From NCBI GenBank assembly GCA_000507305.1, contig DF240210.1, positions 68,361 through 132,360 on the forward strand: a DNA stretch of 64,000 nucleotides. The letters run 5' to 3'. The translations under genes were made by a program, and so were the position numbers. This document shows positions 1 through 11,234 of the stretch, piece after piece. Every line of letters starts with the position of its first letter. The first letter of the stretch is position 1. The DNA comes from Breviolum minutum Mf 1.05b.01 (Eukaryota; Sar; Dinophyceae; Suessiales; Symbiodiniaceae). The notes under the pieces were generated by a model. That model saw only the letters and a list, made by a program, of their open reading frames with translations. It made no database searches and was not told the origin of the DNA.

Positions 1-925
1 GTTCCGGGGTTCCAAGTAGTTCCGGTGTGAAATCCATGGGAATCTAAGGGGCCTTTTCCCGCCGGTTGACTCTCCCAAGAGATAAGGCTGCGGTAGGATT
101 CGGGGGGTATCCTTATCTTCGATGAAGATGTCGATTGTCCAGATAGATTCAACTGCAGCTTAGGAATCCCCATCAGACAGATATCGAAGTTCGATCCCAA
201 ATCTGTTGCGAATTTGAAAAGTGGAATGTCAACTCCCAAAACCATCAGTTTTAAATGGATGTTTAGTTATAAACAACCATTTCCTATGTAAAGAATTGGA
301 ATCATCCAGTTGAAACAAAAAAATCACACATAGATATTTCAGATTCTAGGTTGGAATCCAGAATCGCTTCGAATTTCCACAGCCATTTGGACGGAAAAAC
401 ACCAGGTTTTGAGGCTTCAGCATGTTACTTGGCAAAAAAAACAAACATCGGGGCGCGGTTCTGTGGGGCGTTCCAAGAAAAAACACCCAACCAAAAAAAC
501 ATGGAAATGCTTGGAGCTGCTTGGAGCAGATGGACATGAAATTATAACAATCCTTTGAAGCTCGCCAAAAAGGATCCAAAACAAAACTCTAAAAGGTACT
601 TGTTTACTGTTTCAAGAAATGAATGCTTTTTTCATATCGTTTTCATTATGGGAAATCTCAATGAAGGTACTTTTTACCATCTGGCCACATGCATCACTTT
701 TTCTAAGCGGAACTTGTTCAATCGCTCATTTTTTTCATTGTGTGCAATTTCAATGTGTTTTTGCGATTCACTGGGATGAACATGATGTAATGCCCAGTGT
801 TTTGCAAGACAAACCCGTATATCCAAATCTCAAAGTGCTAAATTAATATGAAATCATTATGGCATGAGTCCATACCTTTCACTCAATAGACATGGAAGTC
901 GAAGATGACACTTAAGGTTTACAAG
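1..925. other. No gene recognised; AT-rich DNA
   Basis: Only short open frames occur on either strand and none has a convincing splice context or protein-like composition. Positions about 33-110 hold the phrase for 'catgggaatctaagg' followed by C-rich and AGGCT-like sequence, which resembles the left half of MITE family F (see 34,111 and 58,499), so this is probably a decayed copy. Confidence 0.5.
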
Positions 926-1030
926 TGGGTGTTTCCAAAAATAGTGGTACCCCCAAATCATCCATTTTAATAGGGTTTTCCATTGTAAACCATCCATTTT
1001 GGGGTACCCCTATTTTTGGAAACATCCAAG
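926..1030. repeat. MITE family H, single copy
   Basis: The two ends form an almost perfect inverted repeat of about 30 bp: TGTTTCCAAAAATAG at the left and its complement CTATTTTTGGAAACA at the right, followed inward by GGTACCCC and an inverted CATCCATTTT. The element is about 105 bp and has no coding capacity. No second copy was noticed in the window. Confidence 0.75.
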
Positions 1031-1209
1031 TCTACCAGTCAACCATCCTCCATGAGAAGAGCGTAGAGGCGCCTCTAAAGTCACCCATATGGATGCCATC
1101 CTGCCTTTCATAAGATAGCATCATGGGAGGGTATAGAAATACACCCGAATGAATAATTACACAATTCATTGACGCTTGTTTTATATCTACCTAAAAGGAA
1201 CATCTGCTT

Positions 1210-1302
1210 GATGGTTTCAAATATTTTTTATGTTCACCCCTATTTGGGGAAGCTTTCCAATTTGACTAATATTTTTCAAATGGGTTGGAAACCACCCACT
1301 AG
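1210..1302. repeat. MITE family A copy
   Basis: The left end matches the family A phrase GGTTTCAAATATTTTTTA and the right end has GGAAACCACCCACTAG. The interior carries the family signature CACCCCTATTTGGGGAAG and CCAATTTGACTAATA. The left terminus is slightly decayed. Confidence 0.7.
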
Positions 1303-1511
1303 AACATTCATGTTTTTTCCAAGCAGTGATTTTCACAGGTGCGCAAGCTGTTAGTTTCAGGGAGAATGTATTTGTTTGCCCTGGCAAGGTTTAGAGAATT
1401 CCTCACGGTTCAAAACGAGCCCTTAAGAAATAGCCGGCCTGATGATCAGGGGTTAAGGAAACCATTGGTTTCCCTTAATGATCCCCTTTTTTGTAAGGCG
1501 CCTTATTTTTC

Positions 1512-1625
1512 AAGGGTGGTGGTGGTTTCAAAGATTTTTGTTTCAAATGTTTACTCCCAATTAGTTGGGGCTGATAAGAAGCCATTTTGACTTGCGCATA
1601 TTTGTTCAACTGGGTTGGTTCAACC
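1512..1625. repeat. MITE family A, degenerate copy
   Basis: GGTGGTGGTTTCAAAGAT at the left and a GGGTTGGTTCAACC end at the right mark a diverged family A element. Its interior has only partial similarity to the other copies. A stretch just upstream (about 1425-1510) resembles the central inverted repeat of family F. Confidence 0.45.
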
Positions 1626-2252
1626 CTCGGTCGGTTTCCCCGACTTTCGTGGTGGTTTGAAGGTTATTACCTCAATCCGAAACTTGGTGAAACTAACAAG
1701 GAGATCTGGGGAAGGGTTTTGTTCAGAGGTTGAGATTTGCGTTATTTTTCGTATGATTCTATGATGTTCCATTCTAAGGAAGTCATTTGTTGGTTTCTTA
1801 GGAGTTGTACTTGCTGTCATATAGTAAGATATTTATATGTCATGAATATTTGATGTTTGTATTGTATAGTGTGTAGAAATGCTGTTGTTTTTGTTGATGC
1901 ATGTTAAGTCGGACATGCTCTCTTTTCTTGAAAGAATCGGTGGAAACTCAAGGTCTACTTCTAGTTCAGGATCCCCGGGATCCTTCAAACCTTTGGGGGA
2001 ACACCCGCCATTCGCCCGAAAAACCCGGAATTTTCACCCCGACCTGAACCTTCAATCTCTACGTATTGATGGCCGAATCAAAATATGTAGGATGCATCCA
2101 TGAATTTCCGATCTTATATTTTTTTGTTTGTCTCCCACCTATATAGATGTGATTTGTTTCGGATGTTTTTGGTCAAACATGACAGATTCATCCCTCCATC
2201 CGTCATAGATCCGACCTGAGGAATATTTGTGTTTGGAGGCCGTTAACCGAAG

Positions 2253-2379
2253 GGCTAGTCAACCTACCCCCCCGCCTCCCCACAAGTAAGGCCTTATTAA
2301 GGGCTTGTGAAAACCCATTGGTTTCCCTTAATACGGCGTTATTTACCTGTTATTTCTTGGGGGGTGGGTTGACCAGCCA
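2253..2379. repeat. MITE family F copy
   Basis: GGCTAGTCAACCTACCCC at the left is complementary to GGGTGGGTTGACCAGCC at the right. The interior holds AAGGCCTTATTAAGGG and CCATTGGTTTCCCTTAAT, the signature of this family (other copies at 31,393, 34,111, 57,543 and 58,499). Confidence 0.7.
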
Positions 2380-2391
2380 TCAAAAAACATG

Positions 2392-2469
2392 GATCCATGG
2401 ATCGGGATGCTTTGATTGGACCTGACGCTGTTCTTAGACCCCCAATCAACCCTAGCATTTTCAGGGAAG
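2392..2469 (+). CDS. Candidate exon, unknown protein
   Basis: An open reading from an ATG encodes a peptide with normal composition (it includes DALIGPDAVLRPPINPSIF) and meets a plausible splice donor GAAG|GTGACT. If unspliced it would stop a few codons later. It follows the family F MITE directly. The product is not recognised. It could be the first exon of a gene continuing to 3,558, but that link is inference. Confidence 0.35.
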
Positions 2470-2546
2470 GTGACTACAGCTAAAAAGTGGGTCGTTTACT
2501 TGGCTTGGCCAAAAAGGACTATGAAATCGAGTGAAAAAACCCTTGT

Positions 2547-2651
2547 CTAGGTGGTGGTTTCAAATATTTGTTTCTTATTTTCACCCCTAAAATTGGGGAA
2601 ATGATCCAATTTGACAAATAGTTTTCAGATGGGGTTGAAACCACCAACTAG
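2547..2651. repeat. MITE family A copy
   Basis: Starts CTAGGTGGTGGTTTCAAA and ends TTGAAACCACCAACTAG, so the ends form a long inverted repeat. CTAG occurs at both edges, either as the outermost terminal bases or as a 4-bp palindromic target duplication. It is one of the cleanest copies of the family. Confidence 0.8.
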
Positions 2652-3557
2652 CCAGGTTGAAATCGATTTTTTCTCACTAGACATGTGTAATTCCTCAAAA
2701 CTTATCCAGTTTGGCCAAGGATTGGCTGAGTGGAGCTACTATATTATGAGATTTGCTTTTTGAGATAAAGCAATAAAATAGAGATGAATAAGTACAATAA
2801 AGAAACAACAAGGTAAGTACGCATGTTTCGGACTTGCTGGATTACAGTAGTTGCATCCATCAACATGTTCATGTACTTGTTCTTTGACAGACACCTTACG
2901 GGATGCAAAGAGACTTCCCAGATGATGTTGTTAGTTAAACATGCATTTTATCCATGAAATCTCAGCAGACGCCGACTTTCCATGCTCCATTTTTTTAGTG
3001 ATGTTTGTTTGATTGTTTGTTTGTTTGTTTTTTTTGGGGGGAGGGTGGATTGGATTCGCTATATATATATATATGCAAGTCATTTCAATTGATAATCTCA
3101 AGAGCCCAGCATTCTCATAAGATTTATCTATGATACATTTATATATACCTACAATTCACCATCAAAAATCAAGTATGCATGGATTGGTAAGTCTGACGGG
3201 TCCCAAAAAAGATTTGATGCCAAATGATTCCTCCCATCGCGTCATTCTTTTGCGAAACCACCAGGCATTTTGCGGTGTCCGGTGCTTTAATCTCGATGCC
3301 CATCTTTTTGGTCAGCACAGGATTACGTACTTTGGACAGGCAAAACTCCATGGGATTAATTGTTTGGGGAAAAAATCTGGAGGAGATTTTCCAGGGTCAA
3401 TGTATGGCGAACGAAAACACGAGTTTTGGGCCCCCGAAACGGTAGCTTTTTGGAAAGGAATTCCCCTGACTTTTAGGCAAATCTAAGTTGGTGAATATTA
3501 CAATTTGGCCAGATACATACTGATGCTTAATTTGTGAGGAGTTATTTGATTTGTCAG

Positions 3558-3660
3558 GATTCAAGTGTGTGATGGGATCATTTCAATTGCCAAAGAACCA
3601 GACACTGAGTATTACCGGTCTGATGTGATGGGATCGCAACTGTTCATCCTCAAGTATTCC
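3558..3660 (+). CDS. Candidate internal exon, unknown protein
   Basis: After the acceptor TTTGTCAG one frame stays open for 34 codons and reads as ordinary protein (AKEPDTEYYRSDVMG, then LFILKYS) before a possible donor TCC|GTTAAA. There is no ATG, as expected for an internal exon. The family is not recognised. The neighbouring 3,130-3,486 interval also has open frames but with poor composition, and I do not call it. Confidence 0.45.
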
Positions 3661-3821
3661 GTTAAAAGAATTCGGCTTGGACATGGTGGAACCAGATGTG
3701 CTGTTCATTCAAACACAAGTTTAATTTCACACTAACATGAAATAAACCACTGCAGATGGGAAGAAACACATGATTTGGACAATTCAGGTGGGAGGACCTT
3801 CAAACTTGAACCAATTACACC

Positions 3822-3925
3822 ACCGAAAACTAGCGTGGATACCCAAAATGATGGTTTGTAAAAGGTGGTTCCTCCAGAGTACGGCCATGTTTGGTATCTA
3901 TGTTTGATTTCTGGGGCGTAAACCA
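3822..3925. repeat. MITE family I copy
   Basis: The left end reads CGAAAACTAGCGTGGATACC and the right end reads GGTATCTATGTTTGATTTC, which are roughly complementary. The interior has AAAATGATGGTTTGTAAAA and a TACGGCCATG segment shared with the copies at 4,180, 29,512 and 39,166. Confidence 0.6.
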
Positions 3926-4179
3926 TTTTGGAAGATAATTATTGCTTGATGTTTGAATCGTTCAATCCGGAGAGTTCAAAACGATTGACACCAGGCGTTT
4001 CTGAAGAGTCAAATTGGGTGTAAGATGTTTTTTGCTTTTTGCTTTTTGCAGTCTATAATTGAAAAGCTGGCTTTTGGGGGGTCGGCCCTGCGTCTTTATG
4101 ATAGATGAATGACATTGGCTTCAACTTCTCGATGCTTCCGCCTCCGCTTTCATTATTGCACTGCCTTTATATTTACACC

Positions 4180-4272
4180 GCCCGAAAGTTAATTTGGATA
4201 CCAAAAGATGATGGTTTTGGAAATGTATCTCCTTTCAGAATACGGCATTTGTTGATATCCATGTTAATTTTC
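4180..4272. repeat. MITE family I copy
   Basis: GCCCGAAAGTTAATTTGGAT at the left pairs with ATATCCATGTTAATTTTCAG at the right. The interior contains AATGTATCTCCTTTCAGA and ATACGGC, the family signature. Confidence 0.65.
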
Positions 4273-4863
4273 AGGAGCGTCTATTGCAGGAATCTTGCCT
4301 CATTCCATCTCACCCCTAAGGCATGGTGGTGAAATTCGATCGAGCCACTTGCTGGGCAGGGTGGTTTCTTTTTCCAAGATTGTGGTTTTGATATATCAAG
4401 ATGACTATGTATGAATAAGGAATTCACGGTAGGATTCTGGAAATATGTTGGTTATAGGCCTAGTTAGGTAGATTAGGGTCAGTTTAAAATCCAATTGCAA
4501 ATGGTTCGCCAATATTTTGAAACTAGAAAGATGCATTATGTAACGTCCCATCTTTTCAAAAAGAAGCACCTTATTTTTTTTCCAAAACATGGATGTGTAT
4601 TTCAATTCATCGACCATTGGCCATAGCACCTTTTAAAAGGGAGTGCCTTCTGACCAACATCTGTTTGTGTTTTCATGAACCGAACTTTGGCGTTTTCACG
4701 ACATGAAATTTCTTGGCATTTTGACCCCACCAACCTCGATATAAGCCCCTATTTGACCTGGCAAACAAATCCTGGATGCAAATCCCAGTTTTTTTGGGAT
4801 TGACACCCCAAGACTCAATCATACTCAATCAATCCGATTCCGGTCGGTGGTTTCAATCAAATA

Positions 4864-4961
4864 CTAGGTGGTGGTTTCAAAATTTTTTTATTTTCACCCC
4901 TATTTGGGGAAGATTCCCATTTTGACTAATATTTTTCAGATGGGTTGAAACCACCAACTAG
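4864..4961. repeat. MITE family A copy
   Basis: Bounded by CTAGGTGGTGGTTTCAAA and TTGAAACCACCAACTAG. The interior CACCCCTATTTGGGGAAG is itself a short palindrome. It is 98 bp and near full length for the family. Confidence 0.8.
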
Positions 4962-5159
4962 AATATTTTTATTTTCAGCCTCCTAGGACAACTACGATTT
5001 CGAAAGTCCTGACAGAAGTTCTCCTCCTTGGCATGCGCGAGTGATGGGCATTGGCACGTAGCATGGCGTTTTCACAAAGAAAAAAAATCGACGCGGTGGG
5101 TAGCAAGAAATATGGCATTCTTTAGCGACAAGAAATGTGAAGGCGCGACATTAATTATA

Positions 5160-5190
5160 TATACATAGTTTATTATTATATATATATATG
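5160..5190. repeat. TA-rich microsatellite
   Basis: Runs of TATATATA. Similar tracts lie near 3,060, 5,690-5,790, 6,285-6,355, 9,035-9,100, 32,306-32,355, 40,446-40,475, 54,220, 56,035 and 62,755-62,835. They carry no coding signal. Confidence 0.8.
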
Positions 5191-5304
5191 TGTTGTATTT
5201 GTTGTATCATGCATAGACAAACAAGATTCCAGTTGTTTACTCCCCACAATTTATCTCAAACGAAGTTGACATTCCAAATTTCACAGGACTCGAGTGATGA
5301 CACT

Positions 5305-5440
5305 GTTGAATACTGTTGATGGAACGAAATCCAGAAAAAAACAGTTGAGGTTGGTAATTTATCCCATTATTTATATACAAGGTTTTTCGACATCCTAGGT
5401 GGTGATCATACTGGATTTCGGAACCATCTAATACTTGTTG
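5305..5440. repeat. MITE family D, diverged copy
   Basis: ACTGTTGATGG plus GAAATCC at the left and GGATTTCGGAACCATC at the right form the inverted ends. The interior TATTTATATACAAGG and ACATCCTAGGTGG matches the family core TATTTACAAGG and ACATCCCAGGTGG. Confidence 0.65.
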
Positions 5441-5833
5441 ATACAAAACACAAGTTGGAACTCGGAAACGTTTTGTGTGCTCTATTTTTGAGGTTTAACC
5501 GTTTAACCCGTTGTTTGTTGTTTAACTGGGGGATGAAATCCTACCCAATTATGTGGGAATTGTTTCAGAGACCATGATATATAAGGATCCCGTTGACAAC
5601 CAGGACGATTCATGGAAAATAAGGCGTTGTGTTTTTTTTGTCCGGCTCACGTTTTCCGACCACAGCAAGGGTTACTTAACTTCCAGGTATTTAATGTATA
5701 TATATATATATATATTTTTTTTATTTACACATATATATATATATACATATGCTTGATTATGTATATATATATTTATATATATGTACACTGTTTGAGCCAT
5801 GTGTGCATATATATGATTCAATGACATGAGATC

Positions 5834-5945
5834 AGGCTGGTGAATTCGCTGTGCAAAGACATCAACGATGTTCTTCCAATCGGTCGTGCCTTTTTTCCCA
5901 CCGGATCGGAGAGCAATCTTTCAAAAGCCGGAGGGAATCATGACG
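5834..5945 (+). CDS. Candidate exon, unknown protein
   Basis: One + frame reads as plausible protein (NSLCKDINDVLPIG, then FFPTGSESNLSKAGG) beside long TA tracts that are clearly non-coding. Exon edges are not fixed and the family is not recognised. It might belong with the candidate exons at 6,858 and 7,890. Confidence 0.35.
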
Positions 5946-6857
5946 TTGTTGTTAGATTTGTTTTTATACATCATCATACAGTAATCAACCTTTCATTGCA
6001 CATCCATTGGAGTATTTTGAGGAGATAGATGGAAATGTATATATTAAAGCACAGCTCCACAAATCCACAAAACTTTGACTTTCATGAACGAGGTGTGTAT
6101 TCTTTTCAGCCTTGGCACTCTTGGTGGGCTACATGGCTGCCAAGTAGATGTAGTCTCTCTGATTTGTGATCCAGATTGTTCATTCAATCTTACTGTTTAT
6201 TGAAGAAAACCCTGCACCAGCTGAAATATTTACATATATTTACACATACAAACATCAGATATTCCAATAATGTTGAATATGATGTATTATATATATATAC
6301 ATTTTCTATATTCATAAGTATTAGTTATATAATAAATATATATATATATATGCCATGACTTTAGAGGTTGCCATTGGTTGATAAATATTTATGTATATAC
6401 TGTATAAATTTATACATTTTATTCATATCCCAGTATGTTTTACTTTTGTGCCTTTCGAGGTTTTGGCAGGAGTCCCTTTGAAAGTGCTGCTGTAGGTTTC
6501 AGATGGTGATTGCTTTCTCACACCTGAATTTTAATGGATATTGGGCGTTGCGTTTAGACAACACATCCGCTTCTGGTTGGTCGCAGGTGATTTCACTCAC
6601 TTTTCATAATAGACTATTGCATTCTTCCTCCAATCATCCGTGGGTTCTGTAAATGTTTGTTTGTCCCCTATGTTCAGATCTTCCAGCACATCTCGTGAAA
6701 GTTTTATAGAGCTCCAAATTGGCCGAAGCTAACCGCTAGAAAGATGGGAGTTGTTTCAATTTGTTATTTGTGATACTTGTCAGAAAACTCTGCCTTCAGG
6801 CTTTGCAAGGCACTTTTTCCATTTCTCAGTTTTTTTTTGGGGGTTTGATCCAGGCAG

Positions 6858-6975
6858 GATAATCGCTAGCGAATCTGAATGGAAATTCGTGTGGCGTGTT
6901 GAGGATACATTCATTGCGTTCACTTCGGAGTCTTTAATGAGTCACTTGTCATCACTTGTCTTGTGGGATGGATGA
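6858..6975 (+). CDS. Candidate exon, unknown protein
   Basis: After a possible acceptor GGCAG the frame reads IIASESEWKFVWRVED and continues to a TGA at 6,973. The composition looks like protein and differs from the T-rich DNA around it. No family is recognised and the exon ends are uncertain. Confidence 0.3.
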
Positions 6976-7430
6976 AGGGTGGGAAGGTTGGTGAGGGCTT
7001 GATTCAAATTTGGCATACTGTTCAACCACTGTTCTGTTGAGAGAGTTCAGGTCGGTGGTTTGGAATGCCATATAATTATTGAATTTGTAGCCGCAAGGCT
7101 AATCGGTTGGGCTTGTTATTGATGCTTGAAATTGGAAAATACGCTTCGATAATTTTACATAGCCATGGGAAATCCTGGCACTGTAAATTCCATCAACGTT
7201 AGGTGAAATTTTCCATGCAGCTATCTTAGTTTCCAGGATGGTATGCTATTTTTTGGTGTTTTATTAATATAAAGACAATTTTCCGATTTTGGTGATTTCT
7301 GAACCGCCTGAACCCAAACCAACTAATAACTAACGTTGATTTCAAAATTCGGTAACAACGGCAGCGATCACCTCCATGGCAACATTCCATCCACGTGCAA
7401 AAATGATCCCAAGACTTGGATCGGTTGACC

Positions 7431-7532
7431 ATCCCTGAAACTAACATAGCACCTGAAAATGGATGGTTGGAAGACTAATTTCCCTTTTGGGAAACCTTAT
7501 TTTCAGGGGCTATGTTAGTTGCAGGGAGGGTA
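7431..7532. repeat. MITE family B copy
   Basis: The ends are CCCTGAAACTAACATAGC and its near-complement GCTATGTTAGTTGCAGGG, extended by GAGGGTA on the right. The interior is CCTGAAAATGGATGGTTGG then CTTATTTTCAGGGG, giving nested complementarity. It is among the best copies of family B. Confidence 0.8.
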
Positions 7533-7578
7533 CACGGAAGATCCAGGTGGCATTACTACTTTTTGAAAGGAGGGTACA

Positions 7579-7699
7579 ATGCTGTTGATGGTTCAGAAAT
7601 CCGGCGAGAAAACCACTTGAGCTTGGTAGTTTATCCCATTATTTACAGGGTTTCAAAACATCCCAGGGGGTTAGCCGGATATCTGAACCATCAACAGAT
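7579..7699. repeat. MITE family D copy
   Basis: GCTGTTGATGGTTCAGAAAT and ATCTGAACCATCAACAG are the inverted ends. The core has TTATTTACAGGGTTTC and ACATCCCAGGGGG. It lies about 50 bp right of a family B copy. Confidence 0.75.
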
Positions 7700-7889
7700 G
7701 GAAAAAAATCAAAAAAAACACATTCCTTTCTATGAAGGGAACAAAAAAACCTTCATGATCAGCTGTTCCGGTGTTGTGGCAGGGCCGAAAGTATAGAAAT
7801 GTATAGATGTATATAGAGTGTAGAGTTTGTATCTTTTTGATGACCTTACTTTGTTTGAATTCATCTATCTAAACATTTTTACTTTCCAG

Positions 7890-8029
7890 CTGACAGCAGT
7901 ACATCGCCAGCTGCATGGATGCCCAAGGAAATACAAGTTGCTAAAGCCAAACCTTTCTCAACATCGAGATGTCTTGGAAGCAATGTCCACTCGTTTCATG
8001 ACTGCAAGGATTTTTGTTGAGCAAAAAAA
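7890..8029 (+). CDS. Candidate internal exon, unknown protein
   Basis: The segment begins after a strong acceptor (T-rich tract then CCAG) and ends at a canonical donor AAAAAA|GTAAGG. One frame is open throughout: LTAVHRQLHGCPRKYKLL, then NLSQHRDVLEAMSTRF. A second frame is open for part of it. This is the best-framed exon candidate in the left flank. The product is not recognised. Confidence 0.45.
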
Positions 8030-8285
8030 GTAAGGGTGAGATTGAGTGGGGTGAAGCCCAAAAGCGCATCTTCATGATCATGTTCAAAAGAAATCTACAT
8101 ACTCTTCTGAGAATTCATCAATCATTGAGTTCCATGATCAGCTATTTTGAGGTTATGATTTGTTCCTTTCTTGGCTCTGGAACTATCCTGAAAACAAGTC
8201 AGTTTTTTTAGAACTTTCAGGAAAGTCTTGGGAACTTGCCATTTTTTGGTTGCTATTTGAAAAGCAACCTGAAGCGTACCTTTTG

Positions 8286-8395
8286 ATACTGTTGACGGCT
8301 GAAGTCCTGCATCAGTTGATAGGTAGTTGTTCTCAATATTTACAGGGTTTTATACATCCCAGGTGGTTAGCCGCATTTCTTCCACCAACAGTATG
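8286..8395. repeat. MITE family D copy
   Basis: TACTGTTGACGG at the left and CCACCAACAGTA at the right. The interior carries TCCTGCATCAGTTGATAGG, TATTTACAGGGTTTTAT and ACATCCCAGGTGGTTAG. Open frames crossing this interval are products of the repeat. Confidence 0.8.
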
Positions 8396-8691
8396 TAGAC
8401 ATGACAAAAAAAGTAGAACGCTTGGTTGGAGCGGAGGGGTTCTTGCCATTGTAGACATTTGGCAAGAGTTTTGCTGGATTGCATGCTGCTGGAGCCTTGC
8501 AAAAGTCTGGCGGTTTTTTTCCTCCGTATGTTTGGCCTTCCCCTTCGGTAGGCCCATAGGACGCAGCATAGAATTCCATACAAAATCCCATTTCAAGTCA
8601 TCAGTTCATGGCTCCCTGCAGTGGTTTAAGTTGGCAAAAGGTTGTTGTAGGGTTTTGTATTTCTAGGTAGATGCCCAAATTTAGAAGAATT

Positions 8692-8791
8692 CTAGGTGGT
8701 GGTTTCAAACATTTTTTATTTTCACCCTTACCTGGGGAGATGATCCAATTTGACTAATAAATTTTTCAATTGACTTGAAACCACCAACTAG
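8692..8791. repeat. MITE family A copy
   Basis: Bounded by CTAGGTGGTGGTTTCAAA and TTGAAACCACCAACTAG, with the family interior (CACCCTTACCTGGGGA, CCAATTTGACTAATA). AATT or AATC flanks the two CTAG edges. Confidence 0.8.
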
Positions 8792-8910
8792 AATCCCTTT
8801 GATTTTCCTTTTCTGCACCCAAAAATAAGCTCAAGATGACTGCATTTAGGTTGGCGGCGGTCCGCCTTCATCATCGGCTGAGTTTTTGATATACAATTCT
8901 TGGATCTACC

Positions 8911-9012
8911 ATGATCTACCCCCCGACCTAGTAACAGTGGCACCTGAGGTTTAATTATTGTATTCCCTACGAAAGATTCAAAAAAATGCATCCTGGGTAG
9001 GGGGTAGATCCC
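8911..9012. repeat. MITE family K copy
   Basis: GATCTACCCCC at the left and GGGGGTAGATC at the right are inverted. The interior includes CCTAGTAACAGTGGCA and CATCCTGGGTAG, shared with copies at 27,739, 28,788, 50,405, 57,423 and 58,905. Confidence 0.65.
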
Positions 9013-9327
9013 ATCTTCAAAAACAAAACACACAATATATCATATATATGAATATATAATATATATACCCACATGTATATATATATATATTTTTATATAG
9101 GCTCACAAGCTTTCACTGCTTTCATCCTTTGAGGTGTCTTTGGCGGAAGGTGAGGATAATTCTTCATAGAAGGAAACGGGTTGAGATTTTACCAGTTGAG
9201 CAGCGACCGGTTGAGACCCAGATTATTTGCTGTTTTTTCAGGGGATTAGACTACCTTACAGGGGAATGTTTTGAGAAGCTATCATGAGATCATGTTTTTC
9301 CCCAGTTTCAAGCAACACCGGGGTGTT

Positions 9328-9427
9328 AGTTGGTGTCAATTTAGTTCTGGTATTTTCTTCTTTGCCTGGGGAGGTTGGCTCCAATTTGACAAATATATTT
9401 CAGATGGGTTGGTTCAACCACTAATGT
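9328..9427. repeat. MITE family A, degenerate copy
   Basis: Keeps CTCCAATTTGACAAATA and AGATGGGTTGGTTCAACCAC from family A. The left arm is eroded (GTTGGTGTCAATTTAG). Confidence 0.45.
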
Positions 9428-9462
9428 AGCTTAGTTTGAGTTCTTCAGCTGAATCCAGCTAT

Positions 9463-9598
9463 TGGTTAATTGGTGGGACCTGGGTCCTGGTGGCACCTGG
9501 GTCCCTCGAATTTGGGGTGGCCCCTATGAATGCCTTTCAGCCTTTCATAAGGCGATCCTGGAGGCCCCAAACCACCGGGCCCCAAACCACCAATTAAT
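9463..9598. repeat. MITE family G copy
   Basis: TTAATTGGTGGGACCTGGG at the left mirrors CCCAAACCACCAATTAA at the right. The interior is GC-rich, with GGTCCTGGTGGCACC and ACCACCGGGCCCC. A family A element abuts its right end. The second copy is at 37,030. Confidence 0.7.
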
Positions 9599-9703
9599 CT
9601 GGGTGGTGGTTTCAAACATTTTTTATTTTCATCCCTATTTGGGGTTTCATGATCCAATTTGACGAGCATATTTTTCAGATGGGTTGGTTCAACCACCAAC
9701 TAG
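9599..9703. repeat. MITE family A copy
   Basis: Starts GGGTGGTGGTTTCAAAC and ends GGTTCAACCACCAACTAG. The interior has TTTGACGAGCATATTTTTC, a sub-variant seen again at 47,828 and 53,157. Confidence 0.75.
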
Positions 9704-10065
9704 TTAATCATTAGCTGACTGAAGAGAAGTTCAATTTGGAAAAGGCACCCCTAACTCCTCCTACTGATGCAAACAGCATGGCGAAGATGTTTTTTTCATT
9801 TTGAGGGCGGGGGGATACACTTTCCGATTTTGATTGGATTAACCCAAAAAAATCCAACATGCCCTTGGAACATATCCCAGGTACCCCCCAAAATACCGAT
9901 ATGAAAGGATTTCCTTCACAAACAAGTGGTTGAGGGTCTGGGGGTATATTCCTTTCAGGGTCTGTTGGAATTTCCTTTGAAACACAACAATAACGGGGGC
10001 TTCGCCAGATTTCATCCCGTAGTTGGTGGTTTCCAAGACTTACGCACCCGCAAGAGTGTGATGGA

Positions 10066-10158
10066 GCGCCCCGCACAGTCGAATTTTGGTACTATGAGTG
10101 GAAGAAATCCGTCGCACCTACTAGTCAGGAAATTGCCTCAAAACCACATCCTACTTAA
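10066..10158 (+). CDS. Candidate terminal exon, unknown protein
   Basis: One frame encodes APRTVEFWYYEWKKSVAP and continues to a TAA at 10,156-10,158. The aromatic and Lys content is typical of real protein and unlike the repeats nearby. The 5' boundary is uncertain (an AG lies just upstream) and no family is recognised. Confidence 0.35.
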   Translation, partial: APRTVEFWYYEWKKSVAPTSQEIASKPHPT

Positions 10159-10240
10159 GCATTGTAAACAAAATGCCTTCACACAGAAGAACAAAATCCT
10201 GAACAAAAATCATTCTCTCCAGTTTCCAACTCAAAAGATG

Positions 10241-10335
10241 GTCACCATTACCCCCCGAAAACTAGCATATTCCTTGAAAATTGATGGTCGGAAGATGAAT
10301 TTTCCTTTGCACATATTCCCTTTTCAGGGGAAAAA
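10241..10335. repeat. MITE family B, diverged copy
   Basis: CCCCGAAAACTAGCATAT and TTGAAAATTGATGGTCGGAA are followed by CCCTTTTCAGGGG. This is the family B internal layout, but the terminal CTAACATAGC is eroded to CTAGCATA. Confidence 0.5.
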
Positions 10336-10734
10336 TGTTGATTTTTGGAGGGACATGCAGTTTCATCCCATTTTTTGGGACATGCTTTGGCCTGCCAGGG
10401 GTGTTCAGAAAAACGGTTCCTTGGCAATGAAAAACGGAGGAGCCAACGAAGAAGATTTTCCCGCCGGGCTGTGCACCTCAATTTTGTTGAATTTCTTCCA
10501 ATCTTACTGCTATGATATGTGTTTTTAGACAGAAAGTTGTTCCTCTATATATTATATACCCCAAGTTTTTGCTTGTATCAAGTTTTTTTCCGGAAAGGTT
10601 CAAATTGTATACATTCATTCTAGGTATACAAACTCTTTGGGATGCTTAGGTATTACGGGGTTCCTTAATTAATCAGGGACTTTAGGTATCCCAATGGAGC
10701 CCGTATCTGAAAAAGTGGCAACTTTTGGAATCAT

Positions 10735-10870
10735 GGAAGCTTTGTAAAAATCAAGACCTGGAACGAAGTTTGGAATGCTTGGACCTTGGTCATGTTGAAC
10801 GACCTTTTGACAAGGTTGCAGATTTGTCCCCTTCCGACATTTTTCGGAAACAAACCAAACCACCACAGAT
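10735..10870 (+). CDS. Weak candidate exon
   Basis: An ATG-led frame reads KNQDLERSLECLDLG, then HVERPFDKVADLSPSD, and runs on to 11,039. The first half looks protein-like and the second half does not. The opposite strand is also open. No family is recognised. Confidence 0.25.
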
Positions 10871-11234
10871 GGTACCTATGAATATGAATATATGGATTTC
10901 CAGAGCTTTGATTCAGATTCAGGGCCAAAATCATGCCAACCCTGCGACAGAATGCGACAAAAAAATCATGACACATCTCAACATTTTTGCCCATTTATTT
11001 CCAACAGGTTTCAACATTTTTTCAAATCCTGAAAGTTGACATCCTTAACATTCTGAAAAAATGATGTCCTTATCCCACAACACTCAAAACATGATATATT
11101 TACCTCCTTTTGTTCAATTTGGGTATGGTATGGATGTACCATATACATTGAGTGTTTGGGTATGGGTTTCTTTTTTCGGAAATCTGGAGAGAAACCCTGG
11201 AAAAACGGAGTTCGCAGAGTTTTTTTTCCTTCAG

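Noticed and set aside
8160..8666. 168-codon + frame
   Set aside because: It runs through a family D MITE and is accompanied by three open - frames over the same interval, with no splice context.
9926..10528. 200-codon + frame
   Set aside because: It crosses a family B MITE and overlaps better candidate exon sequence in another frame; composition is not consistent along its length.
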